Of a DNA stretch of 64,000 nt, positions 1-9,913 are shown piece by piece; positions within the stretch are counted from its first letter, which is position 1, and every line of letters begins with the position of its first letter. The notes beneath the pieces are model-generated. The model was not told the DNA's origin. It saw only the letters and a program-made list of their open reading frames with translations, and did not search any database. The DNA comes from Echinococcus granulosus. Taxonomy: Eukaryota; Platyhelminthes; Cestoda; Cyclophyllidea; Taeniidae. Location of the stretch: the NCBI RefSeq assembly GCF_000524195.1, contig NW_020170522.1:64780-128779 (forward strand), given 5' to 3'. The translations under genes were made by a program, and so were the position numbers.

Positions 1-770
1 AGTAAGTTTTGTAATAATATCTCCATAACTACACACCATATATGACGACGGCAACAAGGAACAAGAAATGGTGGAACTTAATCCCGAGTGTGATTTAATG
101 GGCAACTGATGGAGCAGTAGAGCCAACTTTTGAAGAAATAGTGTTTCAATAAAACTCATAACTGCTGCATTCGCGGTGCGAGTGTTAAAAATTAGCTTCT
201 GAATCCGGAAGTGAGAAACCAACAACAGAGGAGGAGGAATTTATGGAAACAGCAACTATACGAAAATTCCTTACAGTACCAACGACGGGTGCTATTAGGA
301 AGTCCAATTTTAAAACGCATCATACACAGCGTCTCAGACAATGGAGAAAAAGTACGCAAATAATCGTGCATTAAAGTGAAGACGATTTAGTAATGTATTT
401 AAAACCAACGATGTAAAAAGCATCAGGAAGCAAACTTTCGGGAATTTGACTTAACACTTTCCGGCCCAGACGTTTGACAGGTGCATGACATCAGGAACTG
501 CACTACCGAAATGACCAATTCCACTACCACTCCAGAGCGAAACAAATGCTGGTATTCTCACCCGAACATCATGCAACTACTTTATTGTTTTAAACTCAAC
601 TAAGCTGTTCGCAAAACGATTTGATACAACCATTCGAGATAAACAGATCGAGAACAAATCACACCCTGAGACGCGAGATTTGGATGAGAAAATCGGAGCA
701 ACAAATAGATGAGGCACCAGTAGCAAAGAGTTTGGCTTGGCTAATGGTAACTCTGAAAAAGCAGACCATT
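1..770. other. Non-coding flank, no gene seen
   Basis: AT-rich sequence without a convincing coding exon. The short open frames here (for example 577-813 on the minus strand) have no recognisable protein character and overlap open frames on the other strand. Possible very decayed pieces of the repeat described at 775-1135 occur, but I cannot define borders. Confidence 0.5.
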
Positions 771-774
771 GTAC

Positions 775-1135
775 ACAAATCCCACGCAGGTGATGGGAAA
801 AATATATGCACATGCCAAATAGGAAAATGCAAGAAGCAATTCATGCATCGGGTAGGAAAATGCATTTCGAAGAAGGCAAGCGTACACAAAAAACTGGACT
901 TTAGCGATCATTTGCAGCCTTACACAACCTGCATTAGCATCAACATCAGCACCGCCCCAATACTGGGAAATGAGGCATAAATGAGAAAATCAGTGGACGT
1001 TCAAATAAGCACTAGCATTGAAAGTATCCATTTTCGTCAAAGGTTTAAGCCAGTAGAGGAACAATGTACCCCGGCGGACCTTTGACGCAAGTCAAAACGA
1101 AGAGAGCATCATTTAAACAGACCATACTGCCACCC
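775..1135 (+). repeat. Dispersed repeat, copy A
   Basis: About 360 bp that aligns by eye with 2640-2980 over most of its length. Shared landmarks in order are a block with GGAAAATGCAAGAA (825-838 here, 2698-2711 in copy C), a TTAGCATCAACA-like block, then AGCATTGAAA, TTTTCGTCAA and GGCGGACCTTTGACGCAA near 1073-1090. No coding potential is kept between copies, so this looks like a decayed non-coding element. The family is not identified. The end near 1135 is set where similarity to copy C (running into the DPH2 exon edge) fades. Confidence 0.6.
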
Positions 1136-1149
1136 ATAGCCGTACACGT

Positions 1150-1345
1150 TCTCCAACAAAATCAACATCTTCACCCCAGCAATGGAAAACAAGGCAGAAA
1201 TGAGAACATCGGTGTACGACGCTAGCATTTAAATGAATACCAGCATTGAAAATATCCATTTTCGTCAATGGTTTGAGCCAGAACAGCAACAATGCACGTC
1301 GGCGGATCTTTGACGCAATTCGGAACACGAGATACAATCACACAG
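1150..1345 (+). repeat. Dispersed repeat, copy B (partial)
   Basis: Carries the right half of the same repeat: GACGCTAGCATT near 1218, AGCATTGAAAATATC at 1241-1255, TTTTCGTCAATGGTTTGAGC at 1259-1278 and GGCGGATCTTTGACGCAA near 1301-1318. It lies directly after copy A in the same orientation, so A and B form a short tandem. It is closer to copy C than copy A is. Confidence 0.65.
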
Positions 1346-2639
1346 AGCGTGGTCAATACACTAACTTGAAAAGTAGAAAATCACGTTACATTCCAGATGT
1401 CCGTGGTTATCATGCATGTGTCATCCATTATAAGCACAAAACTTCAGTTTCACACCCAAAACACTATGTAATAGAATTAGCACACAACAATTACTCAAAG
1501 GTACCTCGAACCACAAATACGTCCACATCGCGGTGATTGGAAAAGTCTTGGAGAAAGACTAAAAATACGGTTTCACCGATTTGACTGATTCGAATTCGTT
1601 CAGTGTTAATATCGATAAGGCGGAATAAAATAGTTTTATTACTTCCCCTAGTGTATAACGCTATCTTTCCAAGGGAAACACCACAACGATATTCACTTCC
1701 ACCAACAATTCAAGCCGGAACGACAACGATGTACTGTCGATAGGTGCTTGACAGAAACGAAGTCCTCAAATTTGGGTAACCATGGTAAAACCAAATAGAA
1801 CTTAGGGCCCACAAAGTTCAAGGATGCCATTTTTCATTTTTTCCAAACTCCAACAATGGAGAACTCCTTTGCATAGTAATTAATTTCCACATACACTGCC
1901 CGCTCCTTTTCAAATAGAGTAGAAAAAACAAAAAGAAATCCACGTTTTGTTACCAGTACTTAGCACGGTTTATCAAAACTTGATTGTGCGACTGTTATTT
2001 GAAAAACACAAGGAGAGAAGAATAAAAACAGTAAGCATTTGAGAAAATTTCACAAAACAGTAGGAATATACGCAGTTTGTTTTTATGGACTATAGAGAAT
2101 TAAAATGGTTTGCTATCTGGTGTTCCTTCGCTCCGAATGATTCAGCACCTCTAGGCGGAAGGATAGAGCATACTGGCATCGAAGAATCTACCCATGTTAC
2201 TTATCTGAGCGGATATTTTTACACAGACCTGGGACGTTGTATAAGGAATAGAAGATTCAGACCACATTGTAAATGGATCATAAGATTGAAGGATTCACTT
2301 AATCTGCTCTTCCCAATCACCATCCAAATTCACATTGCATAACATACTGGACCTGAAGCAATGTTCGATTGAGTCACCATAGCCTACGTAAATTCCAAAG
2401 ATTTATCAAAGTGTATCTGACTACTTCCTATCTTCACTGATCATTCACGGTTGCTTTTCATCAAAAGCTCTCAACACACCATCGTGTTCCCATTTTCTTA
2501 TGAACCTAAGCGCAATTAGGTGCTTGCTGTCTTTGCATCAAGCATATGCAAGTGTATGATACCAGCATTTGAAGTAACACCACCATCGATGAGTCTGTTA
2601 TCGTAAATGGTTTACGTTAAGGCGAATTCTGAAATGAGA
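1346..2639. other. Gene-free stretch with weak repeat remnants
   Basis: No exon or RNA gene recognised. Two weak remnants of the A/B/C repeat are visible: around 1688-1760 (TTCACTTCCACCAACAATTC, then a block resembling the AACAGCAACAATG segment) and around 2555-2625 (ACCAGCATTTGAAG, then CGTAAATGGTTTACG). The open frame at 2085-2342 has no recognisable features. Confidence 0.4.
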
Positions 2640-2980
2640 GAGCCCCGCACACAAATTTTACGTAGATGGTAGGAAAAATATCTACACATAGTAACAAGGA
2701 AAATGCAAGAAACAACTCACACAACAGGCAGCAAAATACATCCCGAGGAAGTGCAGCGCTACACAACCCTCGTCAGCATCAACACTACCACTCTAGTTAT
2801 GGAGAGCAGGGCACAAACGCGAAAATTGGTGTACGATGCTAGCACTCAAATGAATACTAGCATTGAAAATATCAATTTTCGTCAATGGTTTGAGCCGAAA
2901 CAGCAACAATGCACGCCGGCGGATCTTTGACGCAATTTGAGACAAGGAAAGCGGTATTGGAACAAATCATACTTCTACCT
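2640..2980 (+). repeat. Dispersed repeat, copy C, overlaps DPH2 3' end
   Basis: Third and most complete copy of the repeat seen at 775-1135 and 1150-1345. Landmarks are GGAAAATGCAAGAA (2698-2711), AGCATCAACA (2775-2784), TTTTCGTCAATGGTTTGAGC (2876-2895) and GGCGGATCTTTGACGCAA (2918-2935). Weaker similarity to copy A seems to continue to about 2980, into the last DPH2 exon on the opposite strand, so the repeat probably supplies the DPH2 C-terminal codons and stop or sits directly at its end. Confidence 0.6.
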
Positions 2981-4277
2981 GAATCAAGTATATCCGCAGC
3001 AAAATCCAGAGGCATCCAGAGACCATTCCAACGTCTAGGATGCTCAATTGAAGCCCCACCCTCTGTAGAGAGGTCATAGAGGACACATTCGAGCTCAAAG
3101 GGTGTGACCACAGGAATGAGAAGGTTCGGATCATTAAAAATGCTGGTCTGTGGACAGGCGACCAAAACAAAACCGTCCAGATCTGGGAGATTCATTAACT
3201 TCGCTTCGTTTATTCGCCCTACAACCAACGTTGTGTAGGGCTTCTTTGCACGTCGAAGGAGGCGTTTTAATCTTGCCACGATGTCGCGATACCGTGACAC
3301 CGAAAGGGTACCCATCTGTAGGTAAAAAAACATCTGATTGGTAGCCATGAAGTGTGCTACTTAATAGACTTCAGGATTAGATTAGTGAAGCAACTCACGT
3401 TAGCACCATGACGAATCAATAAATATGTGTCAATACAAAAATGCTCACAACTTAACAAAGTTTGTTTTTCCGTACCAGAATTCCTATCCGTTTGGCTGAC
3501 TTAATCTTTTCCATGAGGAAGTATCGTCTGCGGAGGAATGCCAAGGCGGACTTTGGGGCGGGAGCAACTTGTCCGGATGTAGGATCAATTGTGAAGGCCT
3601 TGATTGTATAGGCCTCCTTTAAACTGACCAAAGTACTATAGAAGGCTGAGTCGCATTCGCCGAGATAAAGAAGACATCGGGGAGACTTCAATTTATCACT
3701 GCAGCGGAAAACTCTCCCTGCATGTTTAACGAACGAGGCATCTGTTGTGATATCAAGGCCCGGTAGAGCGGGTTCAGAGAAAACAAGGTTAATACTCCCT
3801 GACGCAAGATGGTCAGCCAATTTTTTCGCTGTGTTGCTGTAGCGAAAATCGTAGAAAAACAGTGTCGGACCGTCATGACATGAAAGGTACTGCGTAATTT
3901 GATCGCCTATCTTGGCCAAATTGTCATTGATAGACGGACAAGGAATGTCACCAAAGACGTAAAACACACTGATCTCCCCAGTCGATTCAGTTAAACAGGC
4001 GTTCCCAAAGTGGATGACGGCATCCACACCCCATCGTTTGCCAGCCAGCTCGTCCACGCAGCAACTGCTGTACGGAGTATCACCTAGGACAGCTATGGCG
4101 GCCGAGGTCCGTTTGCTAAGCTCCTCATAAACATCAATAGAGGAACACAAGAGATCCGAATGGAATTGAAGACCAACCTACATATAGTTAACTTTACAAT
4201 CTAAGTATTACCCTTGAAAAACCATTTTTTGTGATAAAATCTACGGCACCTTCTATGTCAAAATGGCATCCCGACAT
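2872..4277 (-). CDS. DPH2: Diphthamide biosynthesis protein 2 (DPH2)
   Basis: DPH2 pairs with DPH1 in the Fe-S radical-type enzyme that moves the 3-amino-3-carboxypropyl group of SAM to a histidine of elongation factor 2, the first step of diphthamide synthesis in the cytosol. Three exons: 4277-4212, 4177-3476, 3315-2872; introns are 34 nt and 160 nt with GT/AG ends and the frame closes to about 403 aa (human DPH2 is about 489). Visible family motifs are DIEGAVDFI then VGLQF at the N-terminus, the LGDT..SSCCVDELA block with its cluster cysteine, VIHFGNACL, VVGRINEAKL, and FVLVACPQTS followed by PVVTPFELE. The start ATG at 4277 is the first after an in-frame stop upstream. The C-terminus after WNGLWMPLDF is lineage-specific: a good splice donor (CAG|GTAGAAG, near 2987) occurs before the stop, so the last about 38 codons, which lie in repeat copy C, may be read through or replaced by an unseen exon. 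Confidence 0.9.
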
Positions 4278-5152
4278 CACCACCAGCGCAACGTTCCCGA
4301 GGCAGAGTCAGCGCCACCATTTTGGGGGTCGCCCGATCCAATGGGAGAGTTCTTGGGTTAGACCACACTATTTGAATTAATAAATAAGATAACCTCTCAA
4401 TGTCGAGAAATAAAGTAAGTGGACGACTAATGGTGCAGCAAATTTGCTAGTACTGACGCATGCGAGTAATCAGATTTAAAGAGATTGCAGAAGAATATTC
4501 GTTCTCTTTTGCACTTTATTAACAAAAAAAATTGGCACCAGCGAGCGAAATTTCGTTTTCTCATACATGCTATTAGGCTAGGTTTAGATATAAGATACGT
4601 ATTTCTTTGTGTCACTTAGTTGAAAGACAGGATGAACATTATTAAGTTTCATGGTAGTTTTGATTTGAATACTTCAACGCACTACTTTGCCTCGCTTAAA
4701 AATTAAAAAAAGGAGGAGAAAAATGTGGTGCACATACATTTTGCTCACACAGAATTGTACTTGCAGCATCCTAACTCCTTTTTCTACCGGCAATGAATTA
4801 GTGCGTTCATAAGACTTGTGTTTTCGTAAAGATGTAAGCTGTACAAAAAATGAATTATCCATTGGTCTTCACCAAGACCCCACCTAATTCTGATTACTCT
4901 TACTTCAAATTTCACGGGGAAAAGTTGATTACTATTGGTCCAGTTCAGGCCCGTCACTTCATTGCTGTCTACTCTTGGGCCTTTTTATGCCCATCTTTTA
5001 CATAATTTATCAAATATTTTATATTAGCCACTTTGTTTAAGCTGACCAACAAAGATGCGTTTTCCTTTGCTTTAAGTGTACCGTCCATGCCAGTAGCTTG
5101 GCGTGCTGTTATCATCTAACATTTTGTGTATTTATGTACGTCAAATTTTGCT
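4278..5152. promoter_or_regulatory. Divergent DPH2/MAT intergenic region
   Basis: 875 bp separate the two start codons, which point away from each other, so this stretch must hold both promoters. No TATA box, CpG cluster or spliced-leader acceptor could be assigned with confidence. The open frames 4427-4615 and 4674-4862 (minus) have no protein-like features and are left out. The role is inferred from gene orientation only. Confidence 0.45.
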
Positions 5153-6740
5153 ATGCCTAACTCAAGTACTGGCACTGGTGATGAGGTTGGGGAAACCTTT
5201 TTGTTTAGCTCTGAGTCTGTCGGTGAGGGCCATGCAGGTAGTCCTGTCTATCCTTTAAATTATTAGCCAGATAAAATTTGCGATCAGGTCAGCGATGCCA
5301 TTCTGGATGAATACTTGAAGCTTGATCCCAACTCGAAAGTTGCATGTGGTAAGGTTTTGTTTTGCCTCTGAGACGGTTCAGAAACCTTTACAAAAACGGG
5401 TATGATTCTTATCGGCGGCGAGATCTCCTCCAGAGCCACCATCGACTTCCAGTCTGTCATACGGCGTGTGATTGAGAAGATTGGTTACGATGATTCTCGC
5501 AAGGGTTTCGATTTCAAGACTTGCAATGTCCTTACGGCAATTGAGCAACAGAGCCCTGACATCGCCCAGTGCGTCCATGAGGGTAAATCGATGGAAGAAA
5601 TAGGAGCCGGCGACCAGGTTCGTGCCATTGTTACTCCCAGTTTCTACGCATTTTAATGGCCATTTTCGAGGAACTGACACGCAACTTATGTAATTCAGGG
5701 TCTTATGTTCGGTTATGCAACTGATGAGACTGAAGAATGCATGCCTTTGACCATCGTGCTCGCTCATGCTCTCAATGAACGCCTTGCGATATGTCGGCGT
5801 GATGGAACTCTTCCTTGGGCTCGTCCCGACTCAAAGTCCCAAGTACGCTCGGCTTTTAGCTTAATCACCCTATTCGTTTTTTTAATTTGTTACCCCTCAT
5901 TTGTTAAACTGACCGACGAGCGGCTACTGATTTCAGGTCACCGTGGAGTACAAAAAGGATAATGGCGCGTGTGTCCCGCTTCGTGTCCATACCGTTGTTA
6001 TTTCGATCCAGCACGACCAATACGTTAGTTTGGAACGACTTCGTTCGGAGGTGATGGAGCATGTTGTTCGTCAAGTCATTCCCTCGAGTCTCCTGGACAA
6101 TGACACCATCTACCACATAAATCCATCTGGCCGCTTCGTAATCGGTGGTCCTCAATCCGATGCTGGTCTTACTGGTGCGTCCGCCCTCATGCCTAATTTT
6201 CACTCCATCCTGAAATCGATAAGCTGCTGACCTTTGCGTTTCCACTTCTAGGGCGAAAGATCATTGTCGACACTTATGGGGGCTGGGGAGCTCATGGTGG
6301 GGGAGCTTTCTCAGGTAAGGACTGCTCCAAAGTCGATAGATCGGCTGCTTACGCTGCCAGATGGGTGGCTAAGTCGCTTGTCAAAGCCGGATTGTGTCGG
6401 CGAGTTCTCGTCCAGCTCTCTTATGCTATTGGTATTGCCGAACCACTGGCTGTCTACGTGGATAGCTATGGGACGGGAAAGATGCCCGATTCTGAGCTTC
6501 TGAGGATTGTCAATGAAAACTTTGACCTCCGACCTGGTGTCATCATTAAGTGCGTGTTTGTTCTGTCGTGTTATCCACGTTAATAGCACTTATGGTTTTG
6601 TTTCATTTTATAGGGAGCTAGATCTGCAGCTGCCAATCTTCCAGAAAACGGCTGCTTACGGGCATTTCGGTCGAAAGGAATTCTCCTGGGAGAAGCCCAA
6701 ACTTCTGCGCATCTATCCACGTGACGAGCTAGACAACTGA
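5153..6740 (+). CDS. MAT: S-adenosylmethionine synthetase (methionine adenosyltransferase)
   Basis: Makes SAM from methionine and ATP in the cytosol. Seven exons: 5153-5237, 5271-5348, 5382-5617, 5699-5842, 5937-6174, 6252-6549, 6614-6740, closing to 401 aa, the normal family length. The first two introns are 33 nt each. Seen in order: [10 protein letters not shown] (substrate-binding N-terminal motif), [16 protein letters not shown], the ATP motif GAGDQG (joined across intron 3), [25 protein letters not shown], the glycine-rich loop GGGAFSGKD followed by [12 protein letters not shown], and the C-terminal AAYGHFGR. In the model given the GHPDK motif reads GHADK; shifting intron 1 by four bases to a GC donor (5234-5266) restores proline. 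Start chosen as the only ATG in frame with the motif; the N-terminus is short and Ser/Thr/Gly-rich. Apart from that motif the gene looks functional, not a pseudogene. Confidence 0.95.
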
Positions 6741-8937
6741 GGTGGAGTAAATTACAACCTCATTACTGCCATTCTGACTGTTGATGCATTGTATTGCGCT
6801 TCCTCATTTAAATCGATGGCATCCAGATGATATGTCCATTAATGGTATCAACTCCGGTTTGCTTACTCTTCACTCAGTTGCTCTAGGGTGCGATGGTGAA
6901 AACCCGGTTTACTCAGAGTTCATGTCACCTCTTGGATAAACAGTCTGCAGCATGCGACACTTTTTTTTTCGACCTTACGGGAGAATCACACGGCAGTTTA
7001 CTGCTTTTACTGTGTATGGTTGAGGACGATTCAGTTAGCCGGCGTAATGGTTGATACGGCGACATGTTTTGCTTTTGCCGGTGTTAATTATTTTTAACGC
7101 AGCATGTCTTGGCTGGCATAATACTGAGTCCGGCGCTGGAATCTATATCGTTGCCATGAGCCACCCCCCGGCTTGTGATGTTTGAGCAAATCGGTGTCGT
7201 GCGGACACTGAAGTGAATTGGGAGGGAGGCATTCTGTTGCAATGTGATGAGATGGTATACCTTAGGTTCAAATGCATTTGTAGGTCAAGTCCCTTATGTG
7301 TGGTGGTGGTGGTGGTCATGACAACCGCGTTGGGCATTTGTGCTGATTTGGTGGTAAGGGCCGCCTTTTTTAAACATCGCTTCGAATGAATCCAGTCATT
7401 TTGGTTATCCATCTAATCGAAATGTACCGTTAACTTCCAAGTAAGGACTTTATTTAGTAAAGAACCCGGGCGTCGTAGCATCCCTGGAAAAATATTCTGG
7501 GGTAAAGTCGCTATTGACCGGACAAACGCCTCTTAAAGTCGACCGTCGTTTTCAACACACTTCAAGAAGTCCCTTGCAGCACGTCCATGTTTGGGGTTTA
7601 TCCTCTAAATTGCACCCTTTAAAAGAATGTGGATTCAAAACAGGAAAAGTAGGTTGCTTGGATCGTGTAAGTTGTTTTAGGGGTACAAAGCCCCTCTAAC
7701 CGGGGCTTAAATGCACCCTCCACCACTTCGTCATGGATTGCTTCCAAGTGGTGCAGACGTGTGGTACGCTTTGCATAACTTGTGATTAAAATTCTATTCA
7801 TCAGTATATTCGGGTTTTCTGGTAATGCTTTACCCCACAAAGGCCCTTCTACTTCTTTGTCATTGGTAATTTATTCCCGACCGAAGCCAGAAGCCTTATT
7901 CCAATTTCAATCACCATGGATCTAACGATTTCAAGGCAGGTTAAGCGCTCTAGACGAAGAAGGCCGCACGCAACTTCGTCGTCTGCGTTAGCTCCCAATT
8001 TTCTGATGTTTAGTGTGAAAAACCGGCTTTACATTGACCCTTAGGCGTTCATATTGTTGTAAGCGCCTCGCTCCCACAATTGCAAAGTTGCCGGCCTGCT
8101 GACCCCTATTCCCTCGCCACTCGCAATACCATAAGCAACTTGGCGTCTCAATTCAGTGTGGATTTATTTTTGTGGTTATCATCCGCGTCCGAGCGTTTTT
8201 AAAATGCCAAAAAGTTAAACGAATCCAGGCCCTTGTGGGTGCTTGGAAAATGCACCACCTTCACTGCATTTTGTGGTAGATTTCGGAAAGCTCTCCATCC
8301 ATCCAGCTTGGCAGGTCCTCCATCATTTGAACCAAATCCTTTTACGATGGCAGAGCATTCCCAGTTTGCGTTAATTACCTTTGACGATCATCATTAAACA
8401 GGGAGAACAAGTGCAAAGCTGTCAATCATTGTAGATTATCAAATCACGGACAATCTTATGAAGTATTAACAGGACACTGCAACTCATTTACCGTGTCATG
8501 GTGATGGACCTCCGTTGTTGAGATGATTTGGACTTTTGACAGCAGTTCATGGCCCAGTGTGTAATAATCGCACCACATATATGTGACACCTCTACACTTA
8601 CACATGGAGATTACATTGACAAGAGGGGTTATCGCGATTTTCATGCTGCTAGGGCTTCGCACATCTTCCAATCACTTCGCCACATGCTCCAAAGTGGAAG
8701 GCAGGATCTCATCGTGGCAGATGGAATCAAATGCGTTTCGTTGCATAAATCCCTCATCAAAGTTGTATTCAATTGTTTTTTTTGTACCTTTCAATCGCAC
8801 AACCTTTTCTCTTCCCCCCCTCCCCCACTCCCTCTCCTAAACAAGATCAAAATCTTGTCGGGTCGCCTGAGTCTACAAATTCGAGCTGATGCAAGACTCG
8901 CAACACTGTGATTTGATTAGCCATCGTATTATGCAAC
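6741..8937. other. Intergenic, no gene seen
   Basis: About 2.2 kb downstream of SAM synthetase. It holds a short GTG trinucleotide run at about 7300-7316 and a C-rich tract at about 8814-8834, but no exon with recognisable protein features. The longest open frames (7143-7412 minus, 8549-8911 plus) look random. The right end abuts the old TRIM insertion. Confidence 0.5.
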
Positions 8938-9130
8938 TGCAACATTTAGATAATTATTTAAACTCTTCGGCTTGGTATTGTGGGCACTAAAGGGTCCGCC
9001 TCCACACTTTCGCTAGGTGGTATGACCTCCAGGTCATGTGGGTAGCTTTTGATTTATTCTGTTTGTCGGTAATGCATCTCCTCTAGGATTACGCCTTCTC
9101 CCGTTTTCAGGGAAGTCTCGGGACACTGCA
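8938..9130 (+). repeat. 5' LTR of the old TRIM
   Basis: Begins TGCAACATTT and ends ACACTGCA, matching the TG...CA form of LTRs with substitutions against the TGTAATAC...CTACA consensus of the younger copies. It aligns with 9717-9909 at numerous positions. Confidence 0.7.
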
Positions 9131-9716
9131 ATATTGGTAGTGGAATGCGAACTCGAACTAGAGCTTCCATTACTAAATGCTGAATCTTAATGTAACGAAA
9201 GAGGGGCACAGGCCGTGGGTGAGCGAATCTGTGGTGGTCCCCAGCAAAATGGTTAATAATGATGTCTACCTTCGGAAACCACTCCAGTACTGTATTTTGT
9301 AGGGATGCTATTAGCAATTGAAGTGGTGATAGCTATGAGCCATATGGAAAAGCTCGTTATGGAGGTGTCTACGGTACCTGTATAAAGATGTCCATGTCCT
9401 CCTCCAACTCTCCACAAGCTGGATAGAAGATATACACATGGCTGGGGAGCATCAAGGTGAGAACGAAGTGGTAACAAGGCACAGGAGTGAAAACTTCATG
9501 AAATGAATCTGCTGTTAGGCCAGTGTTCTTAAGCCTAGCGATGGACGCAGTGATGGCCATCGCATTCTTCCTTCACCCAATACGGGTCCCAAGCAGGACG
9601 TTGAGGTCAAATATCCTCTCATTTACACGCAAATTGGACAATCGGTGTGGGGGGTTGGCCATGGGGAGCGCTGGGGACATCACTCAGGGGGAGGAGGGGG
9701 GGGTTGATAAGGGCTA

Positions 9717-9909
9717 TGTAATACTTTGATAGTTTGGTTGACTCTATATTTGGACTTCGCGGGCACTGAAGGTGCTACCCTTACACTTCCGCCGGGTGAC
9801 AGCCTCTGGGTAATGCTAGTAGCCTCCACTCCTTCTTCACGTCAGCAAAACATTTTCTGTCATAGTATTATAACCTCCTTCGTCTTCCGGAAAGACTCGA
9901 GACACTACT
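9717..9909 (+). repeat. 3' LTR of the old TRIM
   Basis: Starts TGTAATACTTTGATAG directly after a G-rich purine tract, the arrangement expected of a 3' LTR. The terminal CA has become CT. The end is fixed by the CAAC target duplication that follows. Confidence 0.75.
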
Positions 9910-9913
9910 CAAC

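Larger units (their letters stand above)
8938..9909 (+). mobile_element. Old full-length TRIM (miniature LTR retrotransposon)
   Basis: Decayed but complete copy of the element family at 43469-44389. The 5' LTR is about 8938-9130 and the 3' LTR 9717-9909 (both 193 bp by this reading); they share GGGCACT (8981 and 9760) and a CTCGGGACACTGCA / CTCGAGACACTACT end. A perfect 4-bp target duplication CAAC flanks it (8934-8937 and 9910-9913). The internal region shares long blocks with the younger copy, for example GTCTACCTTCGG (9262) and ACGTTGAGGTCAA (9599). A degraded primer site begins at about 9135 and a G-rich polypurine tract lies at about 9688-9704. No protein is encoded; the two LTRs differ at many sites, so the insertion is old. 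Confidence 0.85.

Noticed and set aside
5153..5400. SAM synthetase as a frameshifted pseudogene
   Set aside because: At first reading the GHPDK and VACET regions seemed out of frame. Placing two 33-nt introns (5238-5270 and 5349-5381) restores a continuous frame, and all later motifs are intact.
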